NCBI RefSeq assembly: GCF_007991755.1
Contig: NZ_BJYY01000007.1
Span: 30,406 to 94,405, forward strand
Length of the DNA stretch: 64,000 nucleotides
Direction of reading: 5' to 3'
DNA from: Cellulomonas aerilata
GTDB taxonomy: Bacteria > Actinomycetota > Actinomycetes > Actinomycetales > Cellulomonadaceae
The notes beneath the pieces were generated by a model. It was not told where the DNA came from, did not search any database, and saw nothing but the letters and a program-made list of their open reading frames with translations. This document shows, piece after piece, positions 44,260-54,072 of the stretch (position 1 is the first letter of the stretch; each line of letters opens with the position of its first letter). Both the position numbers and the translations under genes were made by a program.

Positions 44260-44331
44260 GGGCGATTGGCTCAGTGGTAGAGCGCCTCGTTCACACCGAG
44301 GAGGTCACTGGTTCGAACCCAGTATCGCCCA
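44260..44331 (+). tRNA. tRNA-Val (anticodon CAC)
   Basis: Plus-strand cloverleaf with acceptor GGGCGAT/ATCGCCC and discriminator A. The anticodon loop TTCACAC reads CAC between CCTCG and CGAGG. It reads GTG codons, which are frequent in this genome. Confidence 0.93.
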
Positions 44332-44342
44332 CACGTCGTCCC

Positions 44343-44375
44343 AGGTCAGGCCCCACCTCTGGTGGGGCCTGACCT
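44343..44375 (+). terminator. Terminator after tRNA-Val(CAC)
   Basis: A perfect 15-bp stem (44343-44357 with 44361-44375) around a TCT loop, 11 bases after the tRNA. No U tract follows. Confidence 0.8.
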
Positions 44376-44463
44376 ATGTGCGCAGGTGCTGCGGCCGGCC
44401 CTCGATCCGCCCGGCCGGACGACGGCAGCCCGACGGGACCCGGCCGCCGCGACGGCCGTTCGC

Positions 44464-44469
44464 TAGCCT
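44464..44469 (+). promoter_or_regulatory. Candidate -10 box for the crcB pair
   Basis: TAGCCT about 55 bases upstream of the first crcB start. No fluoride riboswitch core is visible in the leader. Confidence 0.3.
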
Positions 44470-44524
44470 CGTCGGGGCCTGCGGCGGGTCGCGTGGCTCG
44501 GGTACGGCGAGAGCGGGGGCGGTC

Positions 44525-45064
44525 ATGACGGACGCCTCCGGGGACCGGCCGGACCGGCCCGACCGCTCCCACCGCGGCGAGGCCGCTGCGGCACGGAGCC
44601 CCGCCCACCGGAGTCCGCGGCTGGTCGCCGTGGTGGCCGCCGGTGGCGCTCTGGGTACCGCCGCCCGCTACGCGGTGAGCTCTCTGGCGCCCGACGACAC
44701 GTGGCCGTGGGGCACGTGGAGCGTCAACGTGGTGGGCGCGCTCGGGCTCGGGGTCCTGCTGGGGTGGCTCGCGCTGCGCGGCCCCGACGAGGGCCGCCGC
44801 CGCGAGGTCCGCCTGCTGGTCGGGACAGGGTTCCTCGGCGGCTTCACCACCTACAGCGCGCTCGCGGTCGAGACGCAGGGGCTGCTGGCGGCCGGCCGGG
44901 ACGGCACGGCCCTCGCGTACGCGCTCTCCACCGCGGTCCTCGGCCTGGCCGCCTCGCTGGGCGGCCTGCGGATCGGGGCGACCGGCGCACGGCGGCTCGA
45001 GCGCGCGCGATCGGCACCCGAGGCCGCCGGCCCCGCCGCCGTCGCGCCGGGGGAGCAGCCGTGA
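44525..45064 (+). CDS. crcB: Fluoride channel/exporter CrcB (Fluc), first subunit
   Basis: A 179-residue membrane protein of the CrcB/Fluc family. [31 protein letters not shown] and [18 protein letters not shown] are the diagnostic blocks; the Asn in the second span and the FTTYS strip line the fluoride pore. About 38 disordered N-terminal residues precede the first of four spans, and a tail of about 25 residues follows the last. Paired crcB genes usually form a heterodimeric antiparallel channel. ATG 44525 is used; its stop overlaps the second gene by four bases. Confidence 0.88.
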   Translation: MTDASGDRPDRPDRSHRGEAAAARSPAHRSPRLVAVVAAGGALGTAARYAVSSLAPDDTWPWGTWSVNVVGALGLGVLLGWLALRGPDEGRRREVRLLVGTGFLGGFTTYSALAVETQGLLAAGRDGTALAYALSTAVLGLAASLGGLRIGATGARRLERARSAPEAAGPAAVAPGEQP

Positions 45065-45429
45065 TCGTCCTGGTCGTCGCGCTCGCCGGCGGGGCGGGCG
45101 CCGCAGCCCGGTTCGTGGTCGACGGGCTGCTGCGTGCGCGGTCCCGCTCCGCGGTCCCGGTCGGCACGATGGTCGTCAATCTCACCGGGGCGTTCGCGCT
45201 CGGCTTCCTCACCGGCTGGCTCGCCGGCGGGCTGCCGTCGACGGCGTGGACCGTGGCGGGGACGGGCTTCCTCGGCGGCTACACCACGTTCAGCACCGCC
45301 AGCGTGGAGACGGCCCTGCTCCTCGAGCGCCGGCAGTGGCGGGCGGCGCTCGTCAACGCGGTGGGGATGCTGGTCGCCGCGGTCGCGCTCGCCGCGCTGG
45401 GCGTCGGCTGCGGACAGCTCCTTCGGTAG
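45061..45429 (+). CDS. crcB: Fluoride channel/exporter CrcB (Fluc), second subunit
   Basis: A compact 122-residue CrcB/Fluc subunit. [32 protein letters not shown] and [18 protein letters not shown] match the family more closely than the first copy. GTG 45061 overlaps the upstream stop (GTGA), so the subunits are made in step. In many Gram-positives two such genes with opposite membrane orientation form the working dimer. Confidence 0.9.
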   Translation: MIVLVVALAGGAGAAARFVVDGLLRARSRSAVPVGTMVVNLTGAFALGFLTGWLAGGLPSTAWTVAGTGFLGGYTTFSTASVETALLLERRQWRAALVNAVGMLVAAVALAALGVGCGQLLR

Positions 45430-45519
45430 CGGGGTCCCGGCGGCCGCCGGACGGTCCGCCCGGCCCACGGCGGTCCCGTCGGCCACCCGAGGCGATCCGG
45501 GCGTCGTCGCCCGCCTCGG

Positions 45520-45525
45520 TAGCAT
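45520..45525 (+). promoter_or_regulatory. Candidate -10 box for thrS
   Basis: TAGCAT, 50 bases upstream of the thrS start. No T-box leader or clear -35 is visible. Confidence 0.35.
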
Positions 45526-45575
45526 GCGTCGACGCGTCGTCCCCGGCGCGCGAGCCACCCCGAGGAGATCCCACC

Positions 45576-47585
45576 GTGTCTGCACCGTCCGATCAGATGC
45601 TGTCCCTGACCGTCGACGGAGCCGAGGTCACGGTCGAGACGGGCACCACGGGCACGGACCTGTTCGCCCAGCGCCGCGACGTCGTCGTCGTCCGGGTCGA
45701 CGGCGAGCTGCGGGACCTGCACCTGCCCCTGACCGGCGGCAGCGTGGTGGAGGCGGTGACGATCGACTCGCCCGACGGCCTCGCCGTGCTGCGGCACTCG
45801 GCGGCGCACGTGCTCGCCCAGGCGGTGCAGGAGGTCGACCCCGCCGCGAAGCTGGGCATCGGCCCGCCGATCACGGACGGCTTCTACTACGACTTCGACG
45901 TCCGGACCCCGTTCACCCCGGAGGACCTCAAGGCGCTGGAGAAGGCGATGCAGCGCATCGTCAAGGAGGGTCAGACCTTCCGCCGGTGGGACGTCACCGA
46001 GGACGAGGCGCGTGCCGAGCTCGCCGACGAGCCGTACAAGCTCGAGCTCATCGGCCTCAAGGGCACCAGCTCCGACGACGAGTCGTCCGTCGAGGTCGGC
46101 CTGGGCGGGCTGAGCATCTACCAGAACGTCAAGCGTGACGGGACCGTCGCCTGGCAGGACCTGTGCCGCGGCCCGCACCTGCCCAGCACCCGGCTGATCG
46201 CGAACGGGTTCCAGCTGACCCGGTCGGCGGCCGCCTACTGGCGCGGGTCGGAGAAGAACCCGCAGCTGCAGCGCGTGTACGGCACCGCGTGGCCCACCAA
46301 GGACGAGCTGCGCGCCTACCTGGACCGCCTCGCCGAGGCCGAGCGCCGCGACCACCGGCGCCTGGGCGCCGAGCTGGACCTGTTCTCCTTCCCGGACGAG
46401 CTCGGGTCCGGCCTGCCGGTGTTCCACCCCAAGGGCGGGGTCGTGCGCGCCGAGATGGAGGAGTACTCGCGCCGCCGGCACGTCGAGGCCGGGTACTCGT
46501 TCGTCAACACCCCGCACATCACCAAGGGCCGGCTGTACGAGGTCTCCGGGCACCTGGACTGGTACCGCGACGGGATGTTCCCGCCCATGCACGTGGACGC
46601 CGAGCTGGACGACGACGGCACCGTCCGCAAGCCGGGGCAGGACTACTACCTCAAGCCGATGAACTGCCCCATGCACAACCTGATCTTCGCCGCCCGGGGC
46701 CGCTCCTACCGCGAGCTGCCGCTGCGGCTGTTCGAGTTCGGCACCGTGTACCGGTACGAGAAGTCCGGCGTCATCCACGGCCTGACCCGTGTGCGTGGGC
46801 TGACCCAGGACGACGCCCACATCTACTGCACGCGCGAGCAGATGAAGGACGAGCTCACCTCGACGCTCGAGTTCGTCCTGTCGCTGCTGAAGGACTACGG
46901 CCTGGAGGACTTCTACCTCGAGCTGTCGACCCGCAACCCCGACAAGTCCGTGGGCAGCGAGGAGCTGTGGGAGGAGGCGACGCGCACGCTGCAGGAGGTC
47001 GGGACGGCGTCGGGCCTGGAGCTCGTCCCCGACCCGGGCGGCGCGGCGTTCTACGGCCCGAAGATCTCCGTCCAGGCCCGCGACGCCATCGGCCGGACCT
47101 GGCAGATGTCCACCATCCAGCTCGACTTCAACCTGCCGGAGCGGTTCGACCTGGAGTACGCCGCCTCGGACGGCACCCGGCAGCGCCCGGTGATGATCCA
47201 CCGGGCCCTGTTCGGGTCGGTGGAGCGGTTCTTCGGCGTCCTGCTCGAGCACTACGCCGGGGCGTTCCCGGCGTGGCTGGCGCCCGTGCAGGTCGTCGCC
47301 GTGCCGGTGGCGGAGCCGTTCAACGACTACCTGGCCGACGTCGTCGCCCAGCTGCGCGCGCACGGCGTCCGCGCCGAGCTGGACACGTCCGAGGACCGCT
47401 TCGGCAAGAAGATCCGCACCGCCAGCACGCAGAAGATCCCGTTCGTGCTGATCGCCGGTGGTGACGACGTCGACGCCGGCGCGGTGTCCTTCCGCTACCG
47501 CGACGGCCGCCAGGACAACGGCGTGCCGGTCGCGGAGGCGGTCGAGCGCATCCTCGCCGCCGTCCGCGACCGCGTGCAGGTCTGA
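45576..47585 (+). CDS. thrS: Threonyl-tRNA synthetase
   Basis: A 669-residue class II synthetase of normal length. Parts in order: TGS domain (about 8-68), editing domain with [11 protein letters not shown] (zinc-type HxxxH) near residue 72, catalytic core (about 265-560) with the motif-2-like [13 protein letters not shown] and NCPMHN (a zinc-binding Cys), and the anticodon-binding domain (about 570-669, from [10 protein letters not shown]). It charges tRNA-Thr in the cytoplasm. GTG 45576 follows GAGGAGATCCCACC. The downstream HIT gene starts two bases after the stop, as in mycobacteria. Confidence 0.97.
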   Translation: MSAPSDQMLSLTVDGAEVTVETGTTGTDLFAQRRDVVVVRVDGELRDLHLPLTGGSVVEAVTIDSPDGLAVLRHSAAHVLAQAVQEVDPAAKLGIGPPITDGFYYDFDVRTPFTPEDLKALEKAMQRIVKEGQTFRRWDVTEDEARAELADEPYKLELIGLKGTSSDDESSVEVGLGGLSIYQNVKRDGTVAWQDLCRGPHLPSTRLIANGFQLTRSAAAYWRGSEKNPQLQRVYGTAWPTKDELRAYLDRLAEAERRDHRRLGAELDLFSFPDELGSGLPVFHPKGGVVRAEMEEYSRRRHVEAGYSFVNTPHITKGRLYEVSGHLDWYRDGMFPPMHVDAELDDDGTVRKPGQDYYLKPMNCPMHNLIFAARGRSYRELPLRLFEFGTVYRYEKSGVIHGLTRVRGLTQDDAHIYCTREQMKDELTSTLEFVLSLLKDYGLEDFYLELSTRNPDKSVGSEELWEEATRTLQEVGTASGLELVPDPGGAAFYGPKISVQARDAIGRTWQMSTIQLDFNLPERFDLEYAASDGTRQRPVMIHRALFGSVERFFGVLLEHYAGAFPAWLAPVQVVAVPVAEPFNDYLADVVAQLRAHGVRAELDTSEDRFGKKIRTASTQKIPFVLIAGGDDVDAGAVSFRYRDGRQDNGVPVAEAVERILAAVRDRVQV

Positions 47586-47587
47586 GC

Positions 47588-48187
47588 GTGGCAGCGGGGG
47601 AGCCCGACGGCGGCACCGGCCACCCGGGGGCACCCGGCGGCGGCGCCTACCCGGGTGAGCCGGACGGGTTCGAGCGGCTGTGGACGCCGCACCGGATGGT
47701 GTACATCGGCGGTCAGGACAAGCCCGCCGACGACACCGGCCCCCGGTGCCCGTTCTGCCGCGCCCCGACGCAGAAGGACGCGGAGTCGCTCGTCGTCGCC
47801 CGGGGCACGCACGCCTACGTGATCCTCAACCTGTACCCCTACAACCCCGGCCACCTCATGGTGCTGCCGTACCGGCACGTCGCGGGGTACACCGAGCTCA
47901 CCCCGGAGGAGACCGTCGAGGTGGCGCAGCTCACGCAGACCGCCATCCGCGTGCTCACCGCCGTGTCGGCCCCGCACGGGTTCAACCTCGGCATGAACCA
48001 GGGTGCGGTCGCCGGCGCCGGGATCGCCGCCCACCTGCACCAACACGTCGTGCCGCGGTGGGGCGGGGACGCGAACTTCCTGCCGATCATCGGTCGCACC
48101 AAGGCGCTGCCCGAGCTGCTCGGCGACACGCGCGCCCGGCTGGCGGCGGCCTGGCCTGCACCGGCCGACGACCTGACCAGGGGATGA
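47588..48187 (+). CDS. HIT-family hydrolase/phosphorylase (Ap4A phosphorylase-like)
   Basis: A 199-residue histidine-triad protein. HLHQHVVPRW is the active-site motif; RCPFC near residue 53 may bind zinc. ARGTHAYVILNLYPYNPGHLMVLPYRH is typical. It corresponds by position and sequence to Rv2613c of M. tuberculosis, shown to phosphorolyse Ap4A. The first 25 residues are Gly/Pro-rich and probably disordered. It starts two bases after thrS and is followed seven bases later by the PI-phosphate synthase gene. Confidence 0.9.
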   Translation: MAAGEPDGGTGHPGAPGGGAYPGEPDGFERLWTPHRMVYIGGQDKPADDTGPRCPFCRAPTQKDAESLVVARGTHAYVILNLYPYNPGHLMVLPYRHVAGYTELTPEETVEVAQLTQTAIRVLTAVSAPHGFNLGMNQGAVAGAGIAAHLHQHVVPRWGGDANFLPIIGRTKALPELLGDTRARLAAAWPAPADDLTRG

Positions 48188-48194
48188 TCGACGC

Positions 48195-48803
48195 GTGCTG
48201 AACCGACTGCGCGGCGGCCTGGCCAGGGTCATGACGCCGATCGCCGACCTGCTCCTCGCCCGCGGCGTCTCACCCGACGCGGTGACCGTCGCCGGGACCG
48301 TCGCGGTCGTGCTGACCGCGCTGACCGCCTACCCGACCGGGCACCTGCTGGCGGGGAGCCTCGTCATCGGCCTGCTGGTGCTGACCGACTCCCTGGACGG
48401 CCTCATGGCGCGGCGCTCGGGGCGCAGCAGCTCCTGGGGCGCGTTCCTGGACTCGACCCTGGACCGCTTCGGCGACGCGGCGATCTTCGCCGGCCTCGTC
48501 GTGTGGTTCACCGGCGACGGCGACCACCGCGCGGCGGCGCTCCTCGCGCTGACCTGCCTCGTGCTGAGCTCGGTGGTCCCGTACGCCCGGGCGCGCGCGG
48601 AGGGGCTGGGGATGACCGCCGCGGTGGGGATCGCCGAGCGCGCCGACCGGCTGCTGGCGGTGCTGGTGGCGACCACGCTCGTCGGGGCCGGGCTGCCGGT
48701 GACCGTCCTCGTCGTGGTCCTGGCGCTGCTCGCGCTCGCCAGCGCGGTCACCGTGGTGCAGCGGATGGCTGCCGTCCGCCGGCAGGCGCAGGTGCTGCGG
48801 TGA
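48195..48803 (+). CDS. pgsA1: CDP-alcohol phosphatidyltransferase, phosphatidylinositol-phosphate synthase
   Basis: A 202-residue membrane enzyme. The CDP-alcohol phosphotransferase signature is complete: TDSLDGLMARRSGRS and WGAFLDSTLD give D-x2-DG-x2-AR-x8-G-x3-D-x3-D. Hydrophobic spans follow. By position between a HIT gene and the PatA-like and PimA genes it corresponds to mycobacterial PgsA1, which joins CDP-diacylglycerol to inositol phosphate. GTG 48195 is used; the stop overlaps the acyltransferase start by four bases. Confidence 0.88.
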   Translation: MLNRLRGGLARVMTPIADLLLARGVSPDAVTVAGTVAVVLTALTAYPTGHLLAGSLVIGLLVLTDSLDGLMARRSGRSSSWGAFLDSTLDRFGDAAIFAGLVVWFTGDGDHRAAALLALTCLVLSSVVPYARARAEGLGMTAAVGIAERADRLLAVLVATTLVGAGLPVTVLVVVLALLALASAVTVVQRMAAVRRQAQVLR

Positions 48804-49807
48804 ACGTCGGGCAGCTGCTGCCCGTCGCCTGGCGGGTCGCGCGGTTCGTGCCCGAGCCCGTCCTGCGCGGCGCCGCGGCCCTCGGGGCCGACCTCGTCTG
48901 GTGGCGCCGCGGCGGCGGGGTGCGCCAGCTCGAGCGCAACCTGGCCCGGGCGCGCCCGGACCTGCCCGCCACCGCGGTGCGCCGGCTGTCCCGCGAGGGG
49001 ATGCGGTCCTACCTGCGGTACTACGCCGAGGCGTTCACCCTGGCGTCGTTCACCCCCGCCCAGACGGACGCCCGCGTGCGCGCGCTCGGCGTCGAGGGGC
49101 TGCGGACCGAGCTCGACGCCGGACGCGCCGTGGTGCTGGCGCTGGGCCACATGGGCAACTGGGACCTCGCCGGCGCCTGGGCCACCCGGGCGATCGCGCC
49201 GGTCACCACCGTCGCCGAGAAGCTCGAGCCCGAGGCGGCGTTCCGGGAGTTCCTCGCCTTCCGCGAGGGGATCGGGCTGGAGATCATCCCGCTGGACGGG
49301 TCCGGCGGCGAGGTGTTCCGGCGCCTGGTGCGCGCCGTGCGCGCCGGTCCCCGGCTCGTCCCGCTGCTGGCGGACCGCGACCTGACCGCGCGCGGCGTGG
49401 AGGTGCAGCTGTTCGGCCAGACCGCGCGCGTCGCCGCCGGGCCGGCCGCGCTGGCGCTGTCGACCGGCGCACGCCTGTCCCCGGTGACCATCCGCTACGA
49501 GCGGCTCACCGGGGCGCGCCGCCGGGCGGCCGGGTCGCCGTGGGGCGTCGTCGTCACGTTCCACCCCGCGCTGCCGGTGCCCCGCGACCTGCCGCGCGCG
49601 GAGCAGGTCGCCGCGCTGACCCAGGGCTGGGTCGACGTCGTCGCCGCCGGGATCGCGGAGCACCCGCAGGACTGGCACATGCTCCAGAAGGTCTTCGTCG
49701 CGGACCTCGACCCGGCCCGGTACGCGGCCACGGTCGCGGACGCCGGGCCCGCGGACGCCGGGGCCGCCGGGGCCGCCGGGCCCGCGGACGCCGGAGCCGC
49801 CCGGTGA
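48800..49807 (+). CDS. patA: Phosphatidylinositol mannoside acyltransferase (PatA-like)
   Basis: A 335-residue LpxL/HtrB-type acyltransferase. GHMGNWDLAG holds the HX4D catalytic motif (about residues 115-120), and LLADRDLT with GVEVQLFG follows as in the family. PatA places an acyl chain on the mannose of PIM2 at the inner face of the membrane. The C-terminal 25 residues are Ala/Asp/Gly repeats, low in complexity. GTG 48800 overlaps the upstream stop, and its stop overlaps the PimA start. Confidence 0.87.
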   Translation: MNVGQLLPVAWRVARFVPEPVLRGAAALGADLVWWRRGGGVRQLERNLARARPDLPATAVRRLSREGMRSYLRYYAEAFTLASFTPAQTDARVRALGVEGLRTELDAGRAVVLALGHMGNWDLAGAWATRAIAPVTTVAEKLEPEAAFREFLAFREGIGLEIIPLDGSGGEVFRRLVRAVRAGPRLVPLLADRDLTARGVEVQLFGQTARVAAGPAALALSTGARLSPVTIRYERLTGARRRAAGSPWGVVVTFHPALPVPRDLPRAEQVAALTQGWVDVVAAGIAEHPQDWHMLQKVFVADLDPARYAATVADAGPADAGAAGAAGPADAGAAR

Positions 49808-51027
49808 GCGGGGCGCACGGACGGCCGCTGCGCATCGGCCTGGTCTGCCCGTACTCCTTCGACGTGCCCGGCGGGGTGCAGTTCCACGTCCGGGACCTCG
49901 CCGAGGCGCTCATCGCCCGCGGGCACAGCGTGTCGGTCCTCGCGCCCGCCGACGACGAGACGCCGATCCCGCCGTACATGACGTCCGCGGGCCGCGCGGT
50001 GCCGGTCCGCTACAACGGGGCCGTCGCCCGGATGACGTTCGGCCCGCTGACCGCGGCCCGGGTGCGGCGGTGGCTGACCGCGGGGGAGTTCGACGTCCTG
50101 CACCTGCACGAGCCGGTCACCCCGAGCCTGGGGATGCTCGCGCTGTGGTTCGCCGACGGGCCGATCGTCGCCACCATGCACACCGCGCTCACCCGCTCCC
50201 GCGGGCTGCAGATGGCCTACCCCGTCGTGCGGCAGAGCCTGGAGAAGATCTCCGCCCGGATCGCGGTGTCCGAGGACGCCCGCCGCACGCTCGTCGAGCA
50301 CATGGGCGGCGACGCGGTGGTCATCCCCAACGGCGTGTACGTCGACCACTTCACGCGCGCGACCCCCGACGCGCGGTGGACCGGCACGCCGGACGCCCCC
50401 ACCGTCGCGTTCCTCGGTCGGCTCGACGAGTCGCGCAAGGGCCTGCCCGTGCTGCTCGACGCGGTGCCCGCGGTGCTCCGGGCGAGGCCCGGCACCCGCT
50501 TCCTCGTCGCCGGCCGCGGCGACACCGGTCCCGACGAGGTGCGCGCGCTGCTCGGCGACGACGACGCCCGCGCGGTGGAGTTCCTCGGCTCGATCACCGA
50601 CGCGGAGAAGGCGGCGCTGCTGCGGTCCGTCGACGTCTACTGCGCGCCCCAGACCGGCGGGGAGAGCTTCGGCATCGTGCTGGTCGAGGCGATGAGCGCC
50701 GGCGCCGCCGTCGTGGCCAGCGACCTCGGCGCCTTCCGCCGCGTGCTGGACGACGGAACCGCGGGCACCCTGTTCCGGACCGGCGACCCGGCCGACCTGG
50801 CCGCCACCCTGCTGCGCGTGCTGGACGACGACGGCCTGCGCGAGAAGGCGCGCGACCACGCGTCCGACGTCGTCCGGCGCTACGACTGGTCGCACGTCAC
50901 CGACGAGGTGCTCACCGTCTACGAGATGGTGACCGCCGGCAGCAGCGGACGGCAGGTCGGGGAGGACCCGTCGTCGCGGCGCGCCGGGTTCGGCCGCCTG
51001 GTCCGCAGCGACCGGTGGGAGCGCTGA
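49804..51027 (+). CDS. pimA: Phosphatidylinositol alpha-mannosyltransferase
   Basis: A 407-residue GT4 enzyme. GLVCPYSFDVPGGVQFHVRDLAEAL (12-36) is the PimA N-terminal motif with the GGVQ loop. VIPNGVYVDHF, AFLGRLDESRKGL and ESFGIVLVEAMSAG (E-x7-E) follow. PimA adds the first mannose to phosphatidylinositol from GDP-mannose. The C-terminal 30 residues are variable. GTG 49804 overlaps patA; the stop and next ATG share one base (TGATG). Confidence 0.93.
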   Translation: MSGAHGRPLRIGLVCPYSFDVPGGVQFHVRDLAEALIARGHSVSVLAPADDETPIPPYMTSAGRAVPVRYNGAVARMTFGPLTAARVRRWLTAGEFDVLHLHEPVTPSLGMLALWFADGPIVATMHTALTRSRGLQMAYPVVRQSLEKISARIAVSEDARRTLVEHMGGDAVVIPNGVYVDHFTRATPDARWTGTPDAPTVAFLGRLDESRKGLPVLLDAVPAVLRARPGTRFLVAGRGDTGPDEVRALLGDDDARAVEFLGSITDAEKAALLRSVDVYCAPQTGGESFGIVLVEAMSAGAAVVASDLGAFRRVLDDGTAGTLFRTGDPADLAATLLRVLDDDGLREKARDHASDVVRRYDWSHVTDEVLTVYEMVTAGSSGRQVGEDPSSRRAGFGRLVRSDRWER

Positions 51028-51722
51028 TGACGGCGGAGTGGGGCGTGGCGGAGTGGGGCCTGCTCGCCACGGCCGCCCTCGTGCTGCTGGTCTGGGCGGT
51101 GTGGGTCGAGGCGTCGCGGCTGGACCGGCTGCACCGCAAGGTCTCCGCGTCGCTGGGCGTGCTCGAGACGCAGCTCGTCCGACGCGCGTCGGTGTCCGTC
51201 GAGCTCGCCTCGAGCGGCCTGCTGGACCCGGTCAGCTCCGTGCTCGTCGGCGAGGCGGCGTTCGCGGCCCTGGACGCCAGCGGCGAGGGGACCGGCACGC
51301 TGACGTCGCTGCCGCCCGAGCTCGTGCGCATCGTCGCCGAGCAGGGGGACGTCCCGCCCCGGGCGACCGCGGGAGCCGCCGCCGGCCGGACGGCCGTCGT
51401 CGACCGGAGCCAGGTCGAGAGCGAGCTGTCCGCGACGCTGCGCGCCGCCCTGGAGGACGCCGACGAGGTCGCCGAGATCCGCGCCCAGCCGGGCGGCGCC
51501 GTCCTGGTCGAGGCGCTCGCGGCCGCCTGGTTCCGGGTCCAGCTGGCGCGGCGGTTCCACAACGAGGCCGTCGCCCAGACCCGCCGCGTGCGCGGCAAGA
51601 CGCTGGTCCGGTGGCTGCGCCTGGCCGGCCACGCCGCCCTGCCGGACCCGTTCGACGTCGACGACGCCTGGCCGCCCGCACTGGGCCGGCCGGGCGCCTC
51701 GGCCCGTGCACCCGAGGTCTAG
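51027..51722 (+). CDS. LemA-like membrane-anchored protein of the PIM operon
   Basis: A 231-residue protein with one N-terminal membrane span (about 8-27) and a long helical domain. LHRKVSASLGVLETQLVRRASVS and the later RRFHNEAVAQTRRVR resemble the start and end of LemA four-helix domains, whose function is unknown. The match is partial, so this is tentative. ATG 51027 overlaps the pimA stop by one base, and the position corresponds to that of the uncharacterised membrane gene after pimA in mycobacteria. Its TAG stop is also the first three bases of a -10-like box for pdxS. Confidence 0.55.
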   Translation: MTAEWGVAEWGLLATAALVLLVWAVWVEASRLDRLHRKVSASLGVLETQLVRRASVSVELASSGLLDPVSSVLVGEAAFAALDASGEGTGTLTSLPPELVRIVAEQGDVPPRATAGAAAGRTAVVDRSQVESELSATLRAALEDADEVAEIRAQPGGAVLVEALAAAWFRVQLARRFHNEAVAQTRRVRGKTLVRWLRLAGHAALPDPFDVDDAWPPALGRPGASARAPEV

Positions 51723-51725
51723 GAT
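51720..51725 (+). promoter_or_regulatory. Candidate -10 box for pdxS
   Basis: TAGGAT begins within the stop codon of the upstream gene and lies about 69 bases before the pdxS start. There is no clear -35. Confidence 0.4.
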
Positions 51726-51793
51726 GGACGGCGAGCGCGTGAGTCGGCCGCGCACGTCGACACCCTGACCCGACCCGATCTGTGAGGCCCGTA

Positions 51794-52696
51794 GTGACCA
51801 GCGAGAACAGCCAGAACACCGTCGGCACCGCGAAGGTCAAGCGGGGCATGGCGGAGATGCTCAAGGGCGGCGTCATCATGGACGTGGTGACCGCCGAGCA
51901 GGCGAAGATCGCCGAGGACGCCGGCGCCGTCGCCGTCATGGCGCTGGAGCGGGTGCCCGCCGACATCCGCGCCCAGGGCGGTGTCGCGCGGATGAGCGAC
52001 CCCGACCTCATCGACGCGATCATCAACACCGTCTCCATCCCGGTGATGGCCAAGGCCCGCATCGGCCACTTCGTCGAGGCCCAGGTCCTGCAGTCGCTCG
52101 GCGTCGACTACGTCGACGAGTCCGAGGTGCTCACCCCGGCCGACTACGCGCACCACATCGACAAGTGGGCGTTCACCGTCCCGTTCGTGTGCGGCGCCAC
52201 CAACCTCGGCGAGGCGCTGCGCCGCATCACCGAGGGCGCGGCGATGATCCGCTCCAAGGGCGAGGCCGGCACGGGCGACGTCTCCAACGCGACCACGCAC
52301 ATGCGCACGCTGCGCGACGAGATCCGCCGCCTGACCTCCCTGCCCGAGGACGAGCTGTACCTGGCCGCCAAGGAGCTGCAGGCGCCGTACGACCTCGTCA
52401 AGGAGGTCGCGACCGCCGGCAAGCTCCCGGTCGTGCTCTTCACCGCCGGCGGCATCGCGACGCCCGCCGACGCCGCGATGATGATGCAGCTGGGCGCGGA
52501 GGGCGTGTTCGTGGGCTCCGGGATCTTCAAGTCCGGCAACCCCGCCGAGCGCGCCGCGGCCGTCGTCAAGGCCACGACGTTCTACGACGACCCCGACGTC
52601 ATCGCGAAGGTCTCGCGCGGGCTGGGTGAGGCGATGGTCGGCATCAACGTCTCCGACGTCCCGGTGCCGCACCGGCTGGCCGAGCGCGGCTGGTGA
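51794..52696 (+). CDS. pdxS: Pyridoxal 5'-phosphate synthase, synthase subunit
   Basis: A 300-residue (beta/alpha)8 enzyme. [17 protein letters not shown] and [13 protein letters not shown] (conserved sites), VMAKARIGH (catalytic Lys) and [16 protein letters not shown] are nearly invariant in PdxS. With PdxT it makes PLP from ribose 5-phosphate, glyceraldehyde 3-phosphate and glutamine-derived ammonia. GTG 51794 is preferred over GTG 51782 because GTGAGG lies at a good distance. The nudix gene between pdxS and pdxT is an insertion in the usual pair. Confidence 0.97.
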   Translation: MTSENSQNTVGTAKVKRGMAEMLKGGVIMDVVTAEQAKIAEDAGAVAVMALERVPADIRAQGGVARMSDPDLIDAIINTVSIPVMAKARIGHFVEAQVLQSLGVDYVDESEVLTPADYAHHIDKWAFTVPFVCGATNLGEALRRITEGAAMIRSKGEAGTGDVSNATTHMRTLRDEIRRLTSLPEDELYLAAKELQAPYDLVKEVATAGKLPVVLFTAGGIATPADAAMMMQLGAEGVFVGSGIFKSGNPAERAAAVVKATTFYDDPDVIAKVSRGLGEAMVGINVSDVPVPHRLAERGW

Positions 52697-53331
52697 CCTC
52701 GGCCGTCGCACCGGACCCGGGCGCCGCACCGGGTCCCGCGGCCGACCCGCGCCCGGCGGCCGACGACGACGCGTCGTCGGCCCCGGCGCGCGGCCCCGTC
52801 CACGGGCTGGGGCCGGAGTGGGAGACCGGGCCCGACGGTGTGCGGTTCCGCAACGCCGCCCGGGTGATCCTGCTCGACGAGCAGGACCGGGTGCTGCTGC
52901 TGCACGGGTGCGACGCCGACCAGCGTGAGCGCACCTGGTGGTTCACGGTCGGGGGCGGCATCGACGCGGGGGAGTCCGCGCTGGACGCCGCCGTGCGCGA
53001 GCTGTGGGAGGAGACCGGGCTGACGGTGCCCGCGGCGGACCTCGTCGGGCCGGTGTTCAGCCGCAGCGCCGAGTTCGACTTCTACCGCGAGACCTGCCGG
53101 CAGGACGAGCTGTTCTTCCTCGCCCGCCTGCCGCGCCAGGGCGCGGGTGCGGCCCCCTTCACCCGTGACGCCTGGACCGACATCGAGCTCGAGACGATCG
53201 ACGAGCTGCGGTGGTGGGACCTGGACGACCTCGCGGCGCTCGACGAGGAGGTCTTCCCGCACGGGCTGCCGGACCTGGTCCGGGGCCTGCTCGACGGGTG
53301 GGACGGGGTCACGCGCCCGCTGTCGGTGTGA
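52693..53331 (+). CDS. NUDIX hydrolase
   Basis: A 212-residue protein with a full Nudix box, [24 protein letters not shown] (about residues 92-115), which binds magnesium and cleaves nucleoside diphosphate derivatives. The first 40 residues are Ala/Pro/Asp-rich and probably disordered. GTG 52693 overlaps the pdxS stop by four bases. The substrate cannot be told; its place between pdxS and pdxT may hint at coenzyme or metabolite clean-up, but this is a guess. Confidence 0.85.
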   Translation: MTSAVAPDPGAAPGPAADPRPAADDDASSAPARGPVHGLGPEWETGPDGVRFRNAARVILLDEQDRVLLLHGCDADQRERTWWFTVGGGIDAGESALDAAVRELWEETGLTVPAADLVGPVFSRSAEFDFYRETCRQDELFFLARLPRQGAGAAPFTRDAWTDIELETIDELRWWDLDDLAALDEEVFPHGLPDLVRGLLDGWDGVTRPLSV

Positions 53332-53380
53332 CCCCCACCACCGGACCGCTCCCGCGCGCGAGGTGCGGCCGGCCCGGACG

Positions 53381-53386
53381 TAGAGT
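53381..53386 (+). promoter_or_regulatory. Candidate -10 box for pdxT (leaderless-type)
   Basis: TAGAGT ends 9 bases before GTG 53396. A start site at normal distance would place the transcript end at or next to the start codon. No Shine-Dalgarno is present. Confidence 0.5.
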
Positions 53387-53395
53387 CCTGTGCCC

Positions 53396-54031
53396 GTGAC
53401 ACGACCCCGGATCGGTGTGCTTGCCCTGCAGGGCGACGTCCGCGAGCACCTCGCGGCGCTCGAGGAGAGCGGCGCGGAGGCCGTGCCCGTGCGGCGGGAG
53501 AGCGAGCTGGCCACCGTCGACGGGCTCGTCATCCCCGGCGGCGAGTCGACCACCATCGAGAAGCTGCTGCGGGCCTTCGACCTGTTCGAGCCGGTCCGCG
53601 AGCGGCTGCGCGAGGGGCTGCCCGCCTACGGGTCCTGCGCCGGGATGATCCTGCTCGCCGACCGCGTCGTCGGCGGGACGTCCGACCAGACGACGCTCGG
53701 CGGGTTGGACATCACCGTCCGGCGCAACGCCTTCGGGCGGCAGGTCGACTCGTTCGAGACCGACCTCGACGTGGCCGGGATCGACGGCGAGCCCGTGCAC
53801 GCGGTGTTCATCCGCGCTCCGTGGGTCGAGGAGGTCGGGTCCGGCGCGCAGGTGCTCGCCGCGGTCGGGGAGGGCGCGGCCGCCGGTAGGATCGTCGCGG
53901 TGCGACAGGGCGGGATCCTGGCGACCTCCTTCCACCCGGAGGTCACCGGCGATCACCGCGTGCACCGCCTGTTCGTGCAGATCGTCCGCGAGAGCCTGGA
54001 CGCCGCCCCCGGCCACGACGCCGAGGGCTGA
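53396..54031 (+). CDS. pdxT: Pyridoxal 5'-phosphate synthase, glutaminase subunit
   Basis: A 211-residue class I glutaminase. [13 protein letters not shown] (6-18), IPGGESTT, the nucleophile Cys in [16 protein letters not shown] and the HPE catalytic pair ([11 protein letters not shown]) are all present. It feeds ammonia to PdxS. GTG 53396 is chosen so that the first strand begins at residue 5; GTG 53390 is also in frame. No ribosome site is visible, and a -10 box lies immediately upstream, suggesting leaderless translation. Confidence 0.95.
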   Translation: MTRPRIGVLALQGDVREHLAALEESGAEAVPVRRESELATVDGLVIPGGESTTIEKLLRAFDLFEPVRERLREGLPAYGSCAGMILLADRVVGGTSDQTTLGGLDITVRRNAFGRQVDSFETDLDVAGIDGEPVHAVFIRAPWVEEVGSGAQVLAAVGEGAAAGRIVAVRQGGILATSFHPEVTGDHRVHRLFVQIVRESLDAAPGHDAEG

Positions 54032-54072
54032 CGTCTCGAGCGCGTCCGGGCGCAGACGGAGGAGCAACACAG

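Noticed and set aside
44376..44524. A fluoride riboswitch ahead of the crcB pair
   Set aside because: I could not find the conserved core and pseudoknot of the crcB motif in the 150-base leader.
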